Positions 1 to 10,635 of a DNA stretch of 64,000 bases are shown in pieces. The translations under genes and the position numbers were made by a program. Each line of letters opens with the position of its first letter. The stretch's first letter is position 1. The notes under the pieces were generated by a model, which saw nothing but the letters and a program-made list of their open reading frames with translations, was not told the DNA's origin and did no database searches. This stretch comes from Cycas panzhihuaensis (lineage: Eukaryota > Cycadophyta): the NCBI GenBank assembly GCA_023213395.1, contig CM041465.1, positions 163,129,741 to 163,193,740 of the forward strand. Direction: 5' to 3'.

Positions 1-470
1 CTAATTAGCTAGCTTATCTGTAGCCCCATTTGCCTCCCTGTAAGTATGTTTTACCTAGACATTCTTCCATCTCTTTAAGGTATCCTATATATCTCTAATC
101 AATGTGGCTAGTTTCCAATATGGCTTTGTCATCCCTTTGAGCATATTAATAACATTTAAGGAATCCCCTTCTATGATCAACTTCTTACACCTTAGCTCAC
201 TATCCAAGTCTATGGCTTTCTGCATAGCTACCATTTTAGCTATGTGGATAGTCTATTGACTATAGTAATTTGCCAAAGCCCACTTAACTTCCCCTCTAGA
301 GTTTTTATAGATACCCCCTTCTCTAACCTCCCTAGGGTTTCCTTTAGTTGTGCCATCAAAAGTTATTTTCACCAATGTTTCCATAGGTAGAATCCAATGA
401 TAGTCTTTCCTCAAATCCCTAGATATTCTAGGCCTTATCCCCCTTCTCTCCATTATGGTTCTTTCATAAT
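1..470 (-). pseudogene. LINE-1 ORF2 RNase H domain (remnant)
   Basis: Minus-strand translation shows the plant LINE RNase H signature: an ITFDGTTKGNP-like first strand followed by GGIYKN at about 290-380, then EGDS near 160-180 and a REANGATDKLAN-like C-terminal motif in the first 50 bases. The Asp residues of FDGT, EGDS and the last motif are still readable. An in-frame stop at about 251 separates the first strand from the rest. In this family the domain removes the RNA strand during target-primed reverse transcription. It is the last domain of ORF2. Function is lost. Confidence 0.88.
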
Positions 471-799
471 CTAGGATAAATTTCTCCTCTTTAGGTTTAG
501 TAGTTTCCCCTATTCCAACCTTGATAATTCTAAAAGTGCTCTATTCATCCCTCTGCCTATCTTGAAGTATCCTCCTATTTCTCTCCTTCTATAGATTCCA
601 CATTATGATAAGCAAAGATATTCGCCACATATGAGCTAATGTTCTACTCTTAAAGGGATTAGTCCAAGCCAACAACTGGTCCTTGAGGGTTTCAACAGTC
701 ACCCACTAAACATCAAATTGAGCCCATATCATCTTCCACACCCTTCTAGAATATGAGTAATAAAGGAGTATATAATTTATCAACTCCTCATCCTCCCGG

Positions 800-1500
800 T
801 AAAGCACTCACCAGTTTGCCATAGTAAAGCCCCTCCTCCTCAAGTTATCCACCATTAGGATCTTATTCCTTAGGCACAACCATCAAAATATTGCTATCTT
901 AGGGGTCAGGCCTATTTTCCATACCCCATCTAGGAGTGGGTATTTTCGATCCCCTCTTTCTTAATATAAAAATAGGTATCCCCATTTTGCTAAGTAATCT
1001 CTAGAAGGGTTTAAAGGCCATACCATTGAGTCCTCTTCTACTCTTCTTAGAATATAACATTGGCTAATTACCTTTTTTAAAGTTTTTATTTAGTCTTGGA
1101 CCATTTGCTCTCCTTGGAGCTCATGAAAGTCCCTCCGCCTAATGATCCGATCCTGGATCACCCAATAGTCCATAACCTTTGTATCATAGGTCCTCTTGTA
1201 AGGACCCTAAAGGGGACCTACTTTGGGCCTCCCCTTAAGCTGCAAGTCACCACACCATGCGTCCTCCCAAAAGTTTATAGTATTACCATCCCTTAGCTTC
1301 CACTGCACTCTTATGTCAAGCATCCACCTCAAATGAAACACACTCCTCCAAATTGATAATCCATAGGGAGTTAGAGAGTTGTCATTTAAGAAATGCTCCC
1401 TTTGGAGATACTTATGGGACAAGATTCTATCCCATAAACCCCCTCCTTTCTTAGCCAGGTGCCAACTAAGCTTAGCCACTAGAACTCTGTTAAAAGAATC
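800..1500 (-). pseudogene. LINE-1 ORF2 zinc-binding RT tail (zf-RVT type)
   Basis: The minus strand encodes a stretch rich in the landmarks of the region between RT and RNase H in plant LINEs: a LSWHLAKKGGGLWDRILSHKY-like block and FWEDAWCGD at about 1207-1479, then a VWPLNPS...KWGY block and IFWWLCLRNKIL near 860-950. The second block has frame breaks. LINE-2 and LINE-3 in this window carry the same blocks, which supports the call. The exact biochemical role of this region is not known from the sequence. Confidence 0.82.
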
Positions 1501-1699
1501 TAATCTCTAGAGATTTGAGCCACCCACCCATTTGGGATGGAACACTTTCTCCCAGTCCACTAGGTGAATTCTATCCTTTTGCTCCATCCCAAACTAGAGG
1601 AAACACTTCTAAATAAATTCTAGGATAGACCTGGCTTTGAAGAGGATCTTGAAAATGGATATCATTGAGACCATAATACTCTGTAAAGAAGCAACAACC

Positions 1700-2930
1700 A
1701 GCTAAATCATACCAACTTGATTAAGTAAGGAACCCTTCCAACCAACTATCTTCCTTTGCGTCTTGTCAATTATGGGATTCCATAATTCCTTTAACATCTT
1801 TCCAGTGAACAAAGGTGTACCCAAGTAGGTCATTGGGAGTTTGCAGATCAACATCTTGAGAATCCTATTAATCTTCTTTTGAACCCTTTCCTTAGTGTTT
1901 GCAAAGAAGATATTGCTTATGTTTAGATTTACCCATTGATTGGTGGCTCTCTCAAACTTATCCAAGCCTTATTTAAACATCCATGCTTCCCTCAAAGTAG
2001 CCTTACCCAAGAATATGTTATTATTGATGAATTGATGATGAATGATATTCTCAATACCTAATGTAGGCCTAATCCCTATGACCAACCTTAGTCTCCTAAC
2101 CATCTCAGTTGCCCTACCCAACATCTCAACTTGGATTATAAAAAGATAAGGGGAGATAGGATCTCCCAGTCTCAACCCTCTGGATCTTAGGAAAAAACTT
2201 GTTGAGATACTGTTAATAAGGATTCAGTATTAAGGATTTGTTATACATGAATCCATCCAATCTCTTCATTTTCTACCAAAGCCAAAGGCTTTTAAGCATT
2301 CCAATAAGTAGCTCCAGGAAACTCTATCATATGCTTTAGATAGGTTAATTTTAATTATCATGCTTAGCTTATTCCTTTGGTAGGCTAAATAAACTATTTT
2401 ATGGATGATAATTATGCCATCAGTGATTTACCTACCCTTCACAAGGCCATCTTGGTTAGGGGAAATAATCCTAGGGAGGACCACCTTGAGTCTACTAGCC
2501 AGTACTTTGGTCATAATTTTATATTTTATATTGCACAAACTAATTGGTTGAAAGTCCTCCATTCTTATTGCTCCTTCCTTCTTTGGGATCAACACGAGGA
2601 AGGTGGCTTGCCATTCCCCTAATAGCTTCTAATTCTCATGAAACTCCCCCATTACCTTCATGAGATCCTCCTTGATTATGTCCTAGTATTCCTAAAAAAA
2701 GCTTGGGGGGAAGCCATTCGATCCAGGCACTTTATTGTTCTTCATTTTGAATACTGCTCTTCGAATTTCCTCTATAGTGAATGAGGTCATAAGCATTCTA
2801 TTCTGATCCTCATTCACCAAGCCAAGGATAACATTCAAAAACTCCTTTTTAGCCTCCTTGTCTTGACATCTCAGCTTAGTAAGCAGCTCTTTAAAGTAAT
2901 CTGTTACCATATTTTTCATATCATCCACTT
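1700..2930 (-). pseudogene. LINE-1 ORF2 reverse transcriptase (catalytic site mutated)
   Basis: Fragments of a LINE-type reverse transcriptase are readable on the minus strand in several frames: EEIRRAVFKMKNNKVPGSNGFPPSFF at about 2692-2790, the LRLGDPISPYLFI block at 2130-2175, and the active-site region near 2015-2040. The family expects F-A/V-D-D at the active site. Here the two aspartates read as asparagines (FINN), which two G-to-A changes explain. LINE-2 keeps FVDD at the same place. Several frameshifts separate the pieces. The enzyme cannot be active. Confidence 0.9.
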
Positions 2931-3119
2931 TATTAATTTCCTATCATTCTCTATTATGCAACTTGCTTATCCTATTACTAGCTCTATGTTTCACTGCTGT
3001 CATATGAAAATTTTTTGTGTTTCTATCCCCTTCGACCAATTAGAGGGCCCTAGATTTTTTCCTTTAGTGTATCTCCTCCTTAACCAAGACGTCCTCCTAG
3101 TTTTTAATGAGGTCTCTCT

Positions 3120-3901
3120 CTATCTAATTCAACACCTGGGACATGCCTTCCTCTTGGATCCTAGCCTCAACTACTTTTATCTTCTTATGTAATTGGTTCT
3201 TAACTTCAAAAATATTTCCATAAACCTCTTTGTTCCACTCTTTCACCCTTCTTTTAACCCAGTCTAATTTCTTTGAGAACCTATACATGGCACATCCAGT
3301 TATTGATACTTTCCACCATTCCTCAATCAACTCCCTAAGATTTAGGTGTTTTGTCCACATCAATTCAAACTTGAATGGCAACCCCACTTGCTTCTGAGTA
3401 TCAAAGAATTCAAACAAAAGAGGAGAATAATCTGACATCATCTTTAGGAGGGCTTCCAACCTGAAGTTATTATGACAACTAGTCCAGGCATAATTGATTA
3501 ACATTCTGTCTGATCTCACATGTATATGATGGTTTCCAATCTTCTTATTTGTCTAAGTATATTTATCCCCTTTAAGGGGGACGTCCATTAGTCTCCCTCT
3601 CTACAAGAAGGTGCCCAAATCACTCATACTACTCATCCAATCTTTGTGGCTTTCTTTCTTCTCTCTAGGAGATAGGGTAGTGTTAAAATCTCCTATGACC
3701 AACCATTGTCCTTCCCACTCCTTGTGCTCCTTTAGGATCTTATCCCAAAGAGTCCTCCTACCTTTTGCTTGGGTAGGGGCATAGATATTTGTGGCCATCC
3801 ACCTTACATTCATCCTCTTGCATGCGACCCAAGTGGATATGTAATGCTCTTCCATCCTATATATCTCTTTGTGCCACTCCTTTAGGTTCCATATAACTGC
3901 T
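3120..3901 (-). pseudogene. LINE-1 ORF2 endonuclease, C-terminal part
   Basis: The minus strand encodes the middle and end of an AP-like (EEP) endonuclease: an RWMATNIYAPTQ block and VIGDFNTTLSPREK at 3601-3855, then an RSDRMLINYAW...LLKMMSDYSPLLFEF block at 3400-3519, corresponding to the KLDR...SDHSPL part of the fold. The family nicks target DNA to prime insertion. His is replaced by Tyr in the SDHSPL motif (SDYSPL). The domain's N-terminal part lies beyond copia element A at 9151-9361. Confidence 0.88.
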
Positions 3902-4109
3902 TATAAAAGGTAATGTTTTACCTTAGGTTATAATATTTAATGTAAGGGTCATGTACCACTTTCTCCTCTTTTCTTAAGTTGACAAGTGGCATTACATAGT
4001 TGAGCGATTGCCATATGTACCCACCTTGTACTTGTATATATATGTAATGAATCATCAATAAAAAATACATTGAGACAGTGAATTTATTCCTCATCAAGGA
4101 TTTGTTACA
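3902..4109 (+). repeat. Element A 5' LTR
   Basis: Direct repeat of 8947-9150. It begins TATAAAAGG, where the 3' copy keeps the canonical TG start, and ends GGATTTGTTACA. The preceding five bases (CTGCT) are one copy of the target duplication. The LTR would have held promoter and polyadenylation signals. A TATATATATG tract at about 4035-4045 is a plausible but unproven core promoter. Confidence 0.95.
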
Positions 4110-4121
4110 TGGTATCAGAGC
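4110..4121 (+). promoter_or_regulatory. Element A primer-binding site (tRNA-iMet type)
   Basis: TGGTATCAGAGC directly follows the LTR end. It is complementary to the 3' end of plant initiator methionine tRNA, the usual minus-strand primer of copia elements. Confidence 0.95.
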
Positions 4122-4808
4122 AAGCTCTTAGGTCCTCCTGCCTGTGAAGAAGCAAATTTAGGCTTCATTAAAAGGAGAAGAGGAATACTGGAGACAAACT
4201 GTTATTATAAGAATCTATTGTGTGAAGACAAAATTATCCAAGCGAGTTTGAAAGAAGAATCGTACAGATTTGTACGATTATACGAACTTGTACGGATGCC
4301 AAAAATTAAAGTTAATAGAATTCGACAAAACTCACCCAGATCGAAAATCAGAGCTTCCTCTACATCTTTCTCTTCTGCGACAACATCATTCAGAGTTATT
4401 TCGACCTAGTTTCAGGCCAAAATATAGGCGCGTGGGTTTGGAGCCTTCTCTCAGTATTTTTTCAAAAAAATTTCAATCAAAATCCCTAGTACAAGTACTC
4501 AAATCTTTTCTCATCCCTAGACGAAGAATTTTAGTGATTACTTACATAGATTTGAGTTGATTTTTTTGGATTTTTTCTCAAAAATAATAAAAACCCTTGG
4601 GTGCAGGTTTACTTCTTCGTTTGGATTTTTCTCTTACATTTAAAGTTAATTCAAGAAAATAAACACATATTCGAACACCCATTTGCAAGTTCTTTCATTA
4701 AGACCAATTTCATTTCAATCTGTACAACTACAGTTCTGTACAAAATTCCGTACAGCAGGTCGTACATATAGTTAAATTTGGTTTGTTTGTTTCCAATCGC
4801 CCTTAATA
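4122..4808 (+). other. Element A untranslated leader with GTAC-rich patches
   Basis: No convincing coding sequence lies between the primer site and the gag start. Two patches are dense in the palindrome GTAC, at about 4262-4296 and 4725-4766, seven occurrences in all. The leader of the related element C shows the same feature. Short open frames at 4218-4560 have no family resemblance and look accidental. Confidence 0.6.
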
Positions 4809-5710
4809 ATGGCCTCCTCTACTGGTTCACTGAATGAAAGTGAGAAACTTACAGAAATAAATTTTAGTATCTGGAAAATTAAAATTGAAGGGTTATTGAG
4901 AGCAAAGCAAGCCTAGAAAATCACTATTGGTGCTAAAAAATATCCTGCTAATGCAATAGCCTTGACTAGTTGTGAGGAAAGGAGTAATGTTGCTATTTCA
5001 ATCCTCAAACTCTCGATTTTTAACTCATTATTAGTTTATGTAGATGGCCTAGAAGATGCAAATGAAATTTGGTAAGTTATGAATTCAATGTTTAGTAGAA
5101 AAAATGAAGCTAGAATTATGGCATTAAGAGAAGAGCTTTATAAGTTGAAAATGAGAGAGGGACAAACTGTGTCAGATTTCTTAACCAAGTTAACTAGCAT
5201 TAAAATTGTCCTTCTCACAGCAGGAGAGAAGTTAACGGACACAAAACTAATTCACCTGGTGCTCAATAAACTTCCAAAATCCTTTGATAACATGGTAAAT
5301 ATGTTGATAGGAGGAGGATATACAACCACAATATCTTTTGATACTCTGACGGGACATATGTATGCTCAAGAGCAAAGAAATCAAAGGTATAAAGAAGAGT
5401 TAGAAATTGAAGATGCACTCATTTCTAAACTTCAGATAGGAGGCAGAGGAAAAGGCCAATTTAATCCTAGATCAAGAGGAAGAATGCCAGCAAGTCATAG
5501 GGGACGTTGGATGGAAGGAAGAGGACGAGGAAGAATGATCAACAATCCACCTTCAAGATGCCATAGTATGTTTTAACTACAGAAAACCAAGTCACTTTTC
5601 AAGTAACTATAGAGATTTTGATGTTTGTTATCATTGTGGCTAAATAGGTCATTACCCCTATCAGTGCTACAAAAAATGTGCAAAAAGGAAAACATCAGGT
5701 ATTCAGAAGT
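4809..5710 (+). pseudogene. Element A gag (UBN2-type capsid with zinc knuckle)
   Basis: The gag start MASSTGSLNES at 4809 is followed by FSIWKIKIEGLLRAK, where the next expected Trp is a TAG stop. The central capsid part is open at 5079-5576 (REELYKLKMREGQTVSDF, LPKSFDNMV) and ends in an Arg/Gly-rich stretch. A CCHC knuckle CYHCG..GHY..QC lies near 5620-5680 with a stop inside it, plus a decayed first knuckle before it. Gag would form the virus-like particle. Stops and frame breaks inactivate it. Confidence 0.9.
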
Positions 5711-5789
5711 TATAGCAAAGAAAAAGACATACCAGAAGAAGAGATTAAAACTATTTTTATTGTAGCCCTAGCAGAAAATACAAGTGCAA

Positions 5790-6390
5790 CAGAGAACTGA
5801 TATATAGACTCAGGTGCCTCACATCATATGACAGGAGTCAAAGAATGGTTTAAAATCATCAAACCTTATGAATGCAACACATCTATTGAGCTAGGAGATA
5901 ATTTTCCCTTACACATAAGGGGAATAGGACAAATTGCCATATACATCGATGCAAAAATTCAACATATTGGCAATGTCTTTTTTGTACTTGGAATAAAAAA
6001 GAATCTCTTGTCAATTTCATAATTGAGTGATAAAAAGTTAAGAACAATATTTGATGAATAAGGATATTGTTATATCCTTGATATGAAAAGAAATGGGATA
6101 ATTATAGCTAAAGGAGAAAAATGTAATAGGTTGTATAAACTCCTATAATGCCTGACAAAGGCCCCACCAAAATGATTTCTGATGTAAAAGCTTTTACTGT
6201 AGATAGCACTGATAATAATGAAATTTAGCATTTGAAGTATGGTCATATTTCTCATGATAGGTTAGAAAGATTAAAAAAATATAATATGGTGAATGGTCTA
6301 CCAGATATCTCATTTAACCATTTTATATGTAAAAGTTGTATGATGAGAAAACAACATAGGACTCCATTTCAAAGAGTACCTGGCGCACAC
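5790..6390 (+). pseudogene. Element A protease and GAG-pre-integrase region
   Basis: YIDSGASHHMTG at 5801-5836 is the copia aspartic protease active site, with the catalytic DSG intact. The Trp before it has become a TGA stop. The frame is open to 6022. Next comes the pre-integrase zinc-binding region with HLKYGHISHDRL near 6229 and CKSCMMRKQHRTPF near 6330-6370, which keeps the two-His, two-Cys pattern. Stops and a frame change separate the pieces. Confidence 0.9.
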
Positions 6391-7141
6391 AATGCAAATT
6401 AGAATTAATATACACTGATCCATGTGGTCCATTTATACCCATCTCGACAAATGGATTAAGGTATGTCTTGACCTTCATTGATGATTTTTCTAAGAAAACT
6501 TGGGTGTACTTTCTATCTAGCAAATTAGAAACATTTGGATATTTCAAAGAATTTAAAGCTGTAAGTGAATTGGGAAGCAATCAAAGGATCAAATATGTTT
6601 GTTCCGATAGAGGTTGAGAGTTTATGTCCAATGAATTCATTCATTTATGCAAAATACATGGAATTCAAAGACAGTTCACAACTCCTTATACACCTCAATC
6701 TAATGGAGTTGCAAAAAAAATGAACAAAACAATTGTAGAAATGGCTCGTTGCATGCTAAATAATAAAGATTTAGCAAAGAAATATTAGGCAGAAGTTGTG
6801 CATACAACTACATATTTGATCAACAGAAGCCCTACTCAGTCCTTAGACAATATAACTCCTGAAGAAGCATGGTCAAGACACAAACTTGATATAAGCCATT
6901 TGAAAATATTTGGTTGCAAGGCTTATGTTCATATTCCAAATAAGAAAAGAGCTAAATTAGACAATAAAAGCATAGAATACATAATGGTTGGATATAGTAA
7001 CCATTCAAAGGCCTACATGTGCATGGATATAAAAATAGATAAGCTTTATATCAGTAGGGATGTAATCTTTGATGCGAAAAAGAAAAATATTAATACAATA
7101 GTATGGATCGATGAAGATCATTTGGATATATATCCTATCTA
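6391..7141 (+). pseudogene. Element A integrase core (catalytic Glu lost)
   Basis: The core shows TDPCGPF at about 6413, then LTFIDDFSKKTWVYF, then SDRG followed by a stop in place of the next residue, then TPYTPQSNGVAKKMNK near 6690-6725. In this family the last block reads NGVAERMN; the catalytic Glu is Lys here. The C-terminal part is open from 6798 to 7142 with TPEEAWSRHKLDISHLKIFG and SRDVIFDAKK, typical of copia integrases. Two of the three catalytic acidic residues remain. Confidence 0.92.
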
Positions 7142-7459
7142 GTTGGAAGACAAGTCAAATATAACCTTAGAAAGAATTAAGAGAGGAGAAGATTCTTTAG
7201 AAAATGAGAATCCAGATAAGCAACTAACTAGTAGTTGCAACCTCGAGTCAGATAACAACTGTAATTCTAGAGATGAAGAAAAATTATTACAAAAATGCAC
7301 CTAAAAAAGAGTACCAAGGTGGTATCTTAAAACTCTTAAAGAAATAAAAGGAGATATATTTAAACATTGAACAAGATCATAGAAACCTCAGGCATTGTTT
7401 TGTTCCTTGAACCAAACTCTTATAAAGAAGCCAGTAGCTTCCAAAATTAGAGAATTGTA
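7142..7459 (+). other. Element A linker between integrase and RT
   Basis: Poorly conserved copia linker. A readable piece near 7310-7350 (RVPRWYLKTLKEIKGDIF) matches the corresponding stretch of element C, supporting a common lineage. Stops interrupt it. Confidence 0.6.
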
Positions 7460-8160
7460 ATGGATGCTAAAATTGAAGCCATACAAAAGAATAAGACATC
7501 TGACCTCGTCCCAATTCCAGAAGATAAACCTATTATAAACTGCAAATGGGTATATAAGATAAAAGAGAAGCCAAACAGAGAATTAGAAAAATACAAGGCT
7601 AGACTGGTAGCAAAAGGCTATACTCAAACAATAGGAATCAACTATGAAGAAACATTTTCACCAGTGGCAAAATTGAACACGGTAAGAATAGTGATTGTCC
7701 TTGTTGCTCAAAAGGGTTAGGAAATCTATCAAATGGACATCAAAAGTGCGTTCTTGAGTGGAGACCTACAGGAAGAGATGTATATATATCAACCAGAAGG
7801 ATACATAAAACTAGGACAAGAAAATATGGTTTGTAAATTGAAGAAGGCACTATATGGGCTTAAACAAGCTCCAAGAGCCTGGTATGCTAAATTAGATTCA
7901 TACTTAACAGAGAATAGCTTTCATCGATGTGAATCTGATCATAATCTGCATGTAAAAGGTAATTCAGGATCAATCTCCATTGTTGTAGTGTATATGGATG
8001 ACATGCTGATTACTGGAGATGATAAAAAATTCAATAGCATTCATCAAAGATAAGTTTGAAAAGGTATTTGAAATGATGGATTTGGGAATGTTGCATTATT
8101 ACCTTAGAATAGAAATTAAACAAAACAATTCTTCCATTATTCTCTCATAAACAAAGTATG
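7460..8160 (+). pseudogene. Element A copia reverse transcriptase
   Basis: Nearly continuous RT: INCKWVYKIKEKPN, KYKARLVAKGYTQ, NYEETFSPVAKLNTVR in one open piece (7460-7720), then one stop, then MDIKSAFLSGDLQEEMYI, VCKLKKALYGLKQAPRAWY and the active site VVYMDDMLITGDD (7733-8053). The two active-site Asp residues are intact. A frame break near 8040 and stops after it end the reading. This is the best-preserved RT in the left third, but it is still broken. Confidence 0.94.
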
Positions 8161-8469
8161 TAAATAACTTATTGACCAAGTTTAGAATGGAAAATTGTAA
8201 TAGTGTCAGCACACCAACGAAAACAAGGGTCGTGTTAAATACAGAACAGGATGCAGCTTCAGTCGATGCCACACAATACAAATAACTGGTTGGAAGCTTA
8301 ATCTATCTCACAGCCACATGACTAGACATATCATATGATGTAGGGTTGATTTCCAGATTTATGGAAAATCCTAAAATCCCACATTAGAATACTATAAAAA
8401 GAATCTTGCGTTACTTGAAAGGAACCATGAATAGTGGCCTGAGATATAATAAAGAAAATAATACACAAT

Positions 8470-8928
8470 TAATAGGTCTCTGTGATTCAGACTAGGCTGG
8501 AGACAAAATAGATAAAAAGTCAATGTCAGGGTACTTCTTCCTTGGAAAATCCTTGATCTCCTAGAGCAGTAAAAAATAGTCAACGGTTGTATTGTCCTTA
8601 ATAGAAGTAGAATACAAGTCAGCAGTCAACGCCACTTGTGAAGGAATATGGATTAGACAACTACTGAAAGAACTAGGAGAAGAATAAACAATGTCTACTC
8701 GAATATTTTGTGACAATCAAAGTACCATAAAAATGACGAAGAATATTATTTTACATACCAGAATAAAGCATATTAAGGTACATCATCATTTTATTAGAGA
8801 AAAGGTACAAAATATAGAAATTGAACTTTAGCATTATCCGTCAGAAGATTAGATTGCTGATATGCTCACTAAACCTCTTAGAAAAGAGAAATTCAGTGTC
8901 TTCAGAAACCTACTAGGGTTAAGATAGG
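8470..8928 (+). pseudogene. Element A copia RNase H
   Basis: The typical blocks are visible with stops between them: LCDSD followed by a stop where Trp is expected, SMSGYFFLGKSLIS, EVEYKSAVNATCEGIW, IFCDNQSTIKMTKN, HTRIKHIKVHHHFIREKV, and a C-terminal ADMLTKPL motif at about 8858-8880. This is the standard copia polyprotein end, just before the polypurine tract. Confidence 0.9.
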
Positions 8929-8935
8929 TAAAACA

Positions 8936-8946
8936 TTAAGAGGGGG
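8936..8946 (+). promoter_or_regulatory. Element A polypurine tract
   Basis: TTAAGAGGGGG lies immediately before the TG of the 3' LTR, the expected position and composition of a plus-strand primer. Confidence 0.92.
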
Positions 8947-9150
8947 TGTAAAAGGTAATGGTTTACTTTAAGTTATAATATTTAATGTGAGGGTCATGTA
9001 CCACTTTCTCCTCCTTTCTTAAGTTGACAAGTGGCATTACATGGTTGAGCGATTGCCATATGTACCCACCTTGTACTTGTATATATATATATAATCGTGA
9101 TAAAAATACATTAAGAGAGTGAATTTATTCCTCATCAAGGATTTGTTACA
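8947..9150 (+). repeat. Element A 3' LTR
   Basis: Begins TGTAAAAGG and ends TTTGTTACA. Direct repeat of 3902-4109. The next five bases (CTGCC) are the right target duplication. Confidence 0.95.
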
Positions 9151-9361
9151 CTGCCAAACCCCCTGACCCTAGGCATCCATCCATTTCTAACATATTTGCC
9201 TTCTTCCATATCTTATCTTTAACTCTTGCTCTATTTTCCTTAATTAGTTTGGTTTCCTACAAGAATAATATATCTAGTTTTATTCTCATGTAGAGGTCTT
9301 TCACAACTCTCTACTTAGAGGGAGCATTTATCCCTCTGATGTTCTAGAAGATAAACTTCAT
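9151..9361 (-). pseudogene. LINE-1 ORF2 endonuclease, N-terminal part
   Basis: Starts at ATG 9361 with MKFIF, a stop where the family has Trp, NIRGINAPSK, another stop, and ETKLIKENRARVKDK further on. This is the N-terminus of the plant LINE endonuclease, whose ETK carries a metal-binding Glu. The reading passes into 3901-3855 in the same frame once element A and one duplication copy are ignored. All three stops here sit at expected Trp or Gln codons. Confidence 0.9.
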
Positions 9362-9364
9362 CTC

Positions 9365-10635
9365 TTCTTCCTGGTCCTCCAACTTTCCCCTCATTCTTCT
9401 TTCTGGGGTTCTCTGCCCTCCCCTCTAACCCTTAATCTTGGTCCCTCCTAACCTCCCTCCTTGAGAGTTCTCTGGCTTCCTTGGTCTATTTGCAATGCTA
9501 CCTCTCTCTCCTTTATCATCTTGAGAGTGGGCCTTTCCATCCTTCTGTTAGTTCCTACATTGGGGTCTTTATTTTGCCTAATACTGCTTTGGTCCTCCTA
9601 GAGGTCCTTGCCTTTAACCTTCTAGATCCTCGCAAGGCCTTGTGTAGCCTCTTGTGCTAAGACACTAGACTCCTCCTCTAGCCTTTCCTGGTCCTCTTGG
9701 GGTATGTCCTCCTCTTCCATCCAGAGTTCCTCCCCCTCCTTAAGAAGAGTATCATCATCTTCTAAATTAAGGTCAAGTCTTCTTTCTTTAGGCTTCTCTT
9801 GAGGGTTATCTTGTCCCTCTAGGTTCTGGGTCATCTCCAACTTATTCTTTTTAGTAGCTTGAGGCTCCTCTCCCTCCTACTTCCCCATATCATCCTTCCT
9901 TTCCCCTTGGTAGTTTTGTTGTAGGTGTCCAATTCTTCTATATATAGGGCACCTAATATTTTCCACTTCATAAAATAAGGGTTGCTCCTTACTCTATTCA
10001 TCGAATTCAATCCTCACACAATCCAAGAGAGGTTTATCATATCTAGCTAGTACATAAAATTTAGTGTTGATCAATTAACTTTTATTCTTAGTAGTTGAAT
10101 CAATGGCCAAGAGGGGACCAATAGCTTTTTCTATCCCCTTTATAATGTCAAAGTCCCATACTTGGAGAGGCATGCCTAGCATTTGCACCCAAATTGGAGC
10201 CTCTTTTATAACTGCCACTGTCAAATCAAAGTTTGGGTGCCATTTCTTTAGAATTAAGGCTTTTCACTTGATCACCTAAAGGGATTTCAAAAGAGTACTA
10301 ACCATATCCTCTTGGTTATCAAATTTAAATAAAGCACATCCCCTCATTAGGGCCATCACCTCTATCGAATTTCTAGTCTTCCATTTGGTTCTAATCTAGT
10401 TCCTTATAACATTAAGCCCAGGTCTAGGTCCTAAAAACCTACCCATAAGGTTGTTTTCCTAATGCTTTTCTGTCCTCTCCAAAATTTTCTTTGGTATAAG
10501 GATTATAATAGTCTGGTCTTGCCTGATGGGGGTTATATCACAAGTTTTAGGTTCCTCATTTCTAAAGGTCTCTAAGCAGGTCCTTCCTAGTGAGGTATTT
10601 TGACTCTGATAATGGGTCATAGTTCCTTTCTCCAT
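9365..10635 (-). pseudogene. LINE-1 ORF1 (DUF4283-like with zinc knuckle)
   Basis: A start at 10635 (MEKGTMTHYQ) leads into a DUF4283-like RNA-binding region (about 10100-10500; VMALMRGCALFKFD, PIWVQMLGMPLQVWDFD). A zinc knuckle follows near 9906-9960: RCPIYRRIGHLQQNY, where two of the three Cys have become Tyr. The C-terminal third is acidic and charged; its open part, 9622-9840, is rich in Glu and Asp. ORF1 is the nucleic-acid chaperone of LINEs. Stops and two knuckle losses show decay. Confidence 0.82.

Larger units (their letters stand above)
1..3901 (-). mobile_element. LINE-1, 3' segment (plant L1-type non-LTR retrotransposon)
   Basis: This is the downstream part of a LINE on the minus strand. 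Reading right to left it carries the second part of an AP-like endonuclease, a reverse transcriptase, a zinc-binding region and an RNase H domain, the usual plant L1 order. Its 3' end lies outside the window. The element resumes at 9151 after copia element A. Ignoring A and one 5-bp duplication, the endonuclease frame continues without a shift, so A landed in an existing LINE copy. Many stops and frameshifts make it inactive. Confidence 0.93.
3902..9150 (+). mobile_element. Ty1/copia element A, inserted in LINE-1 ORF2
   Basis: A full-length but dead copia element with 208- and 204-bp LTRs, an initiator-Met-type primer site, gag, protease, integrase, RT and RNase H in the copia order, and a polypurine tract. 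The flanks carry a 5-bp duplication: CTGCT at 3897-3901 and CTGCC at 9151-9155. The LTRs differ at about ten positions outside a TA-rich tract, so the insertion is moderately old. In-frame stops are frequent, mostly where Trp or Gln is expected. Confidence 0.95.

Noticed and set aside
9622-9840. Acidic 72-codon frame as an independent gene
   Set aside because: It is the C-terminal acidic part of LINE-1 ORF1, in the right place and strand, with a counterpart in LINE-2.
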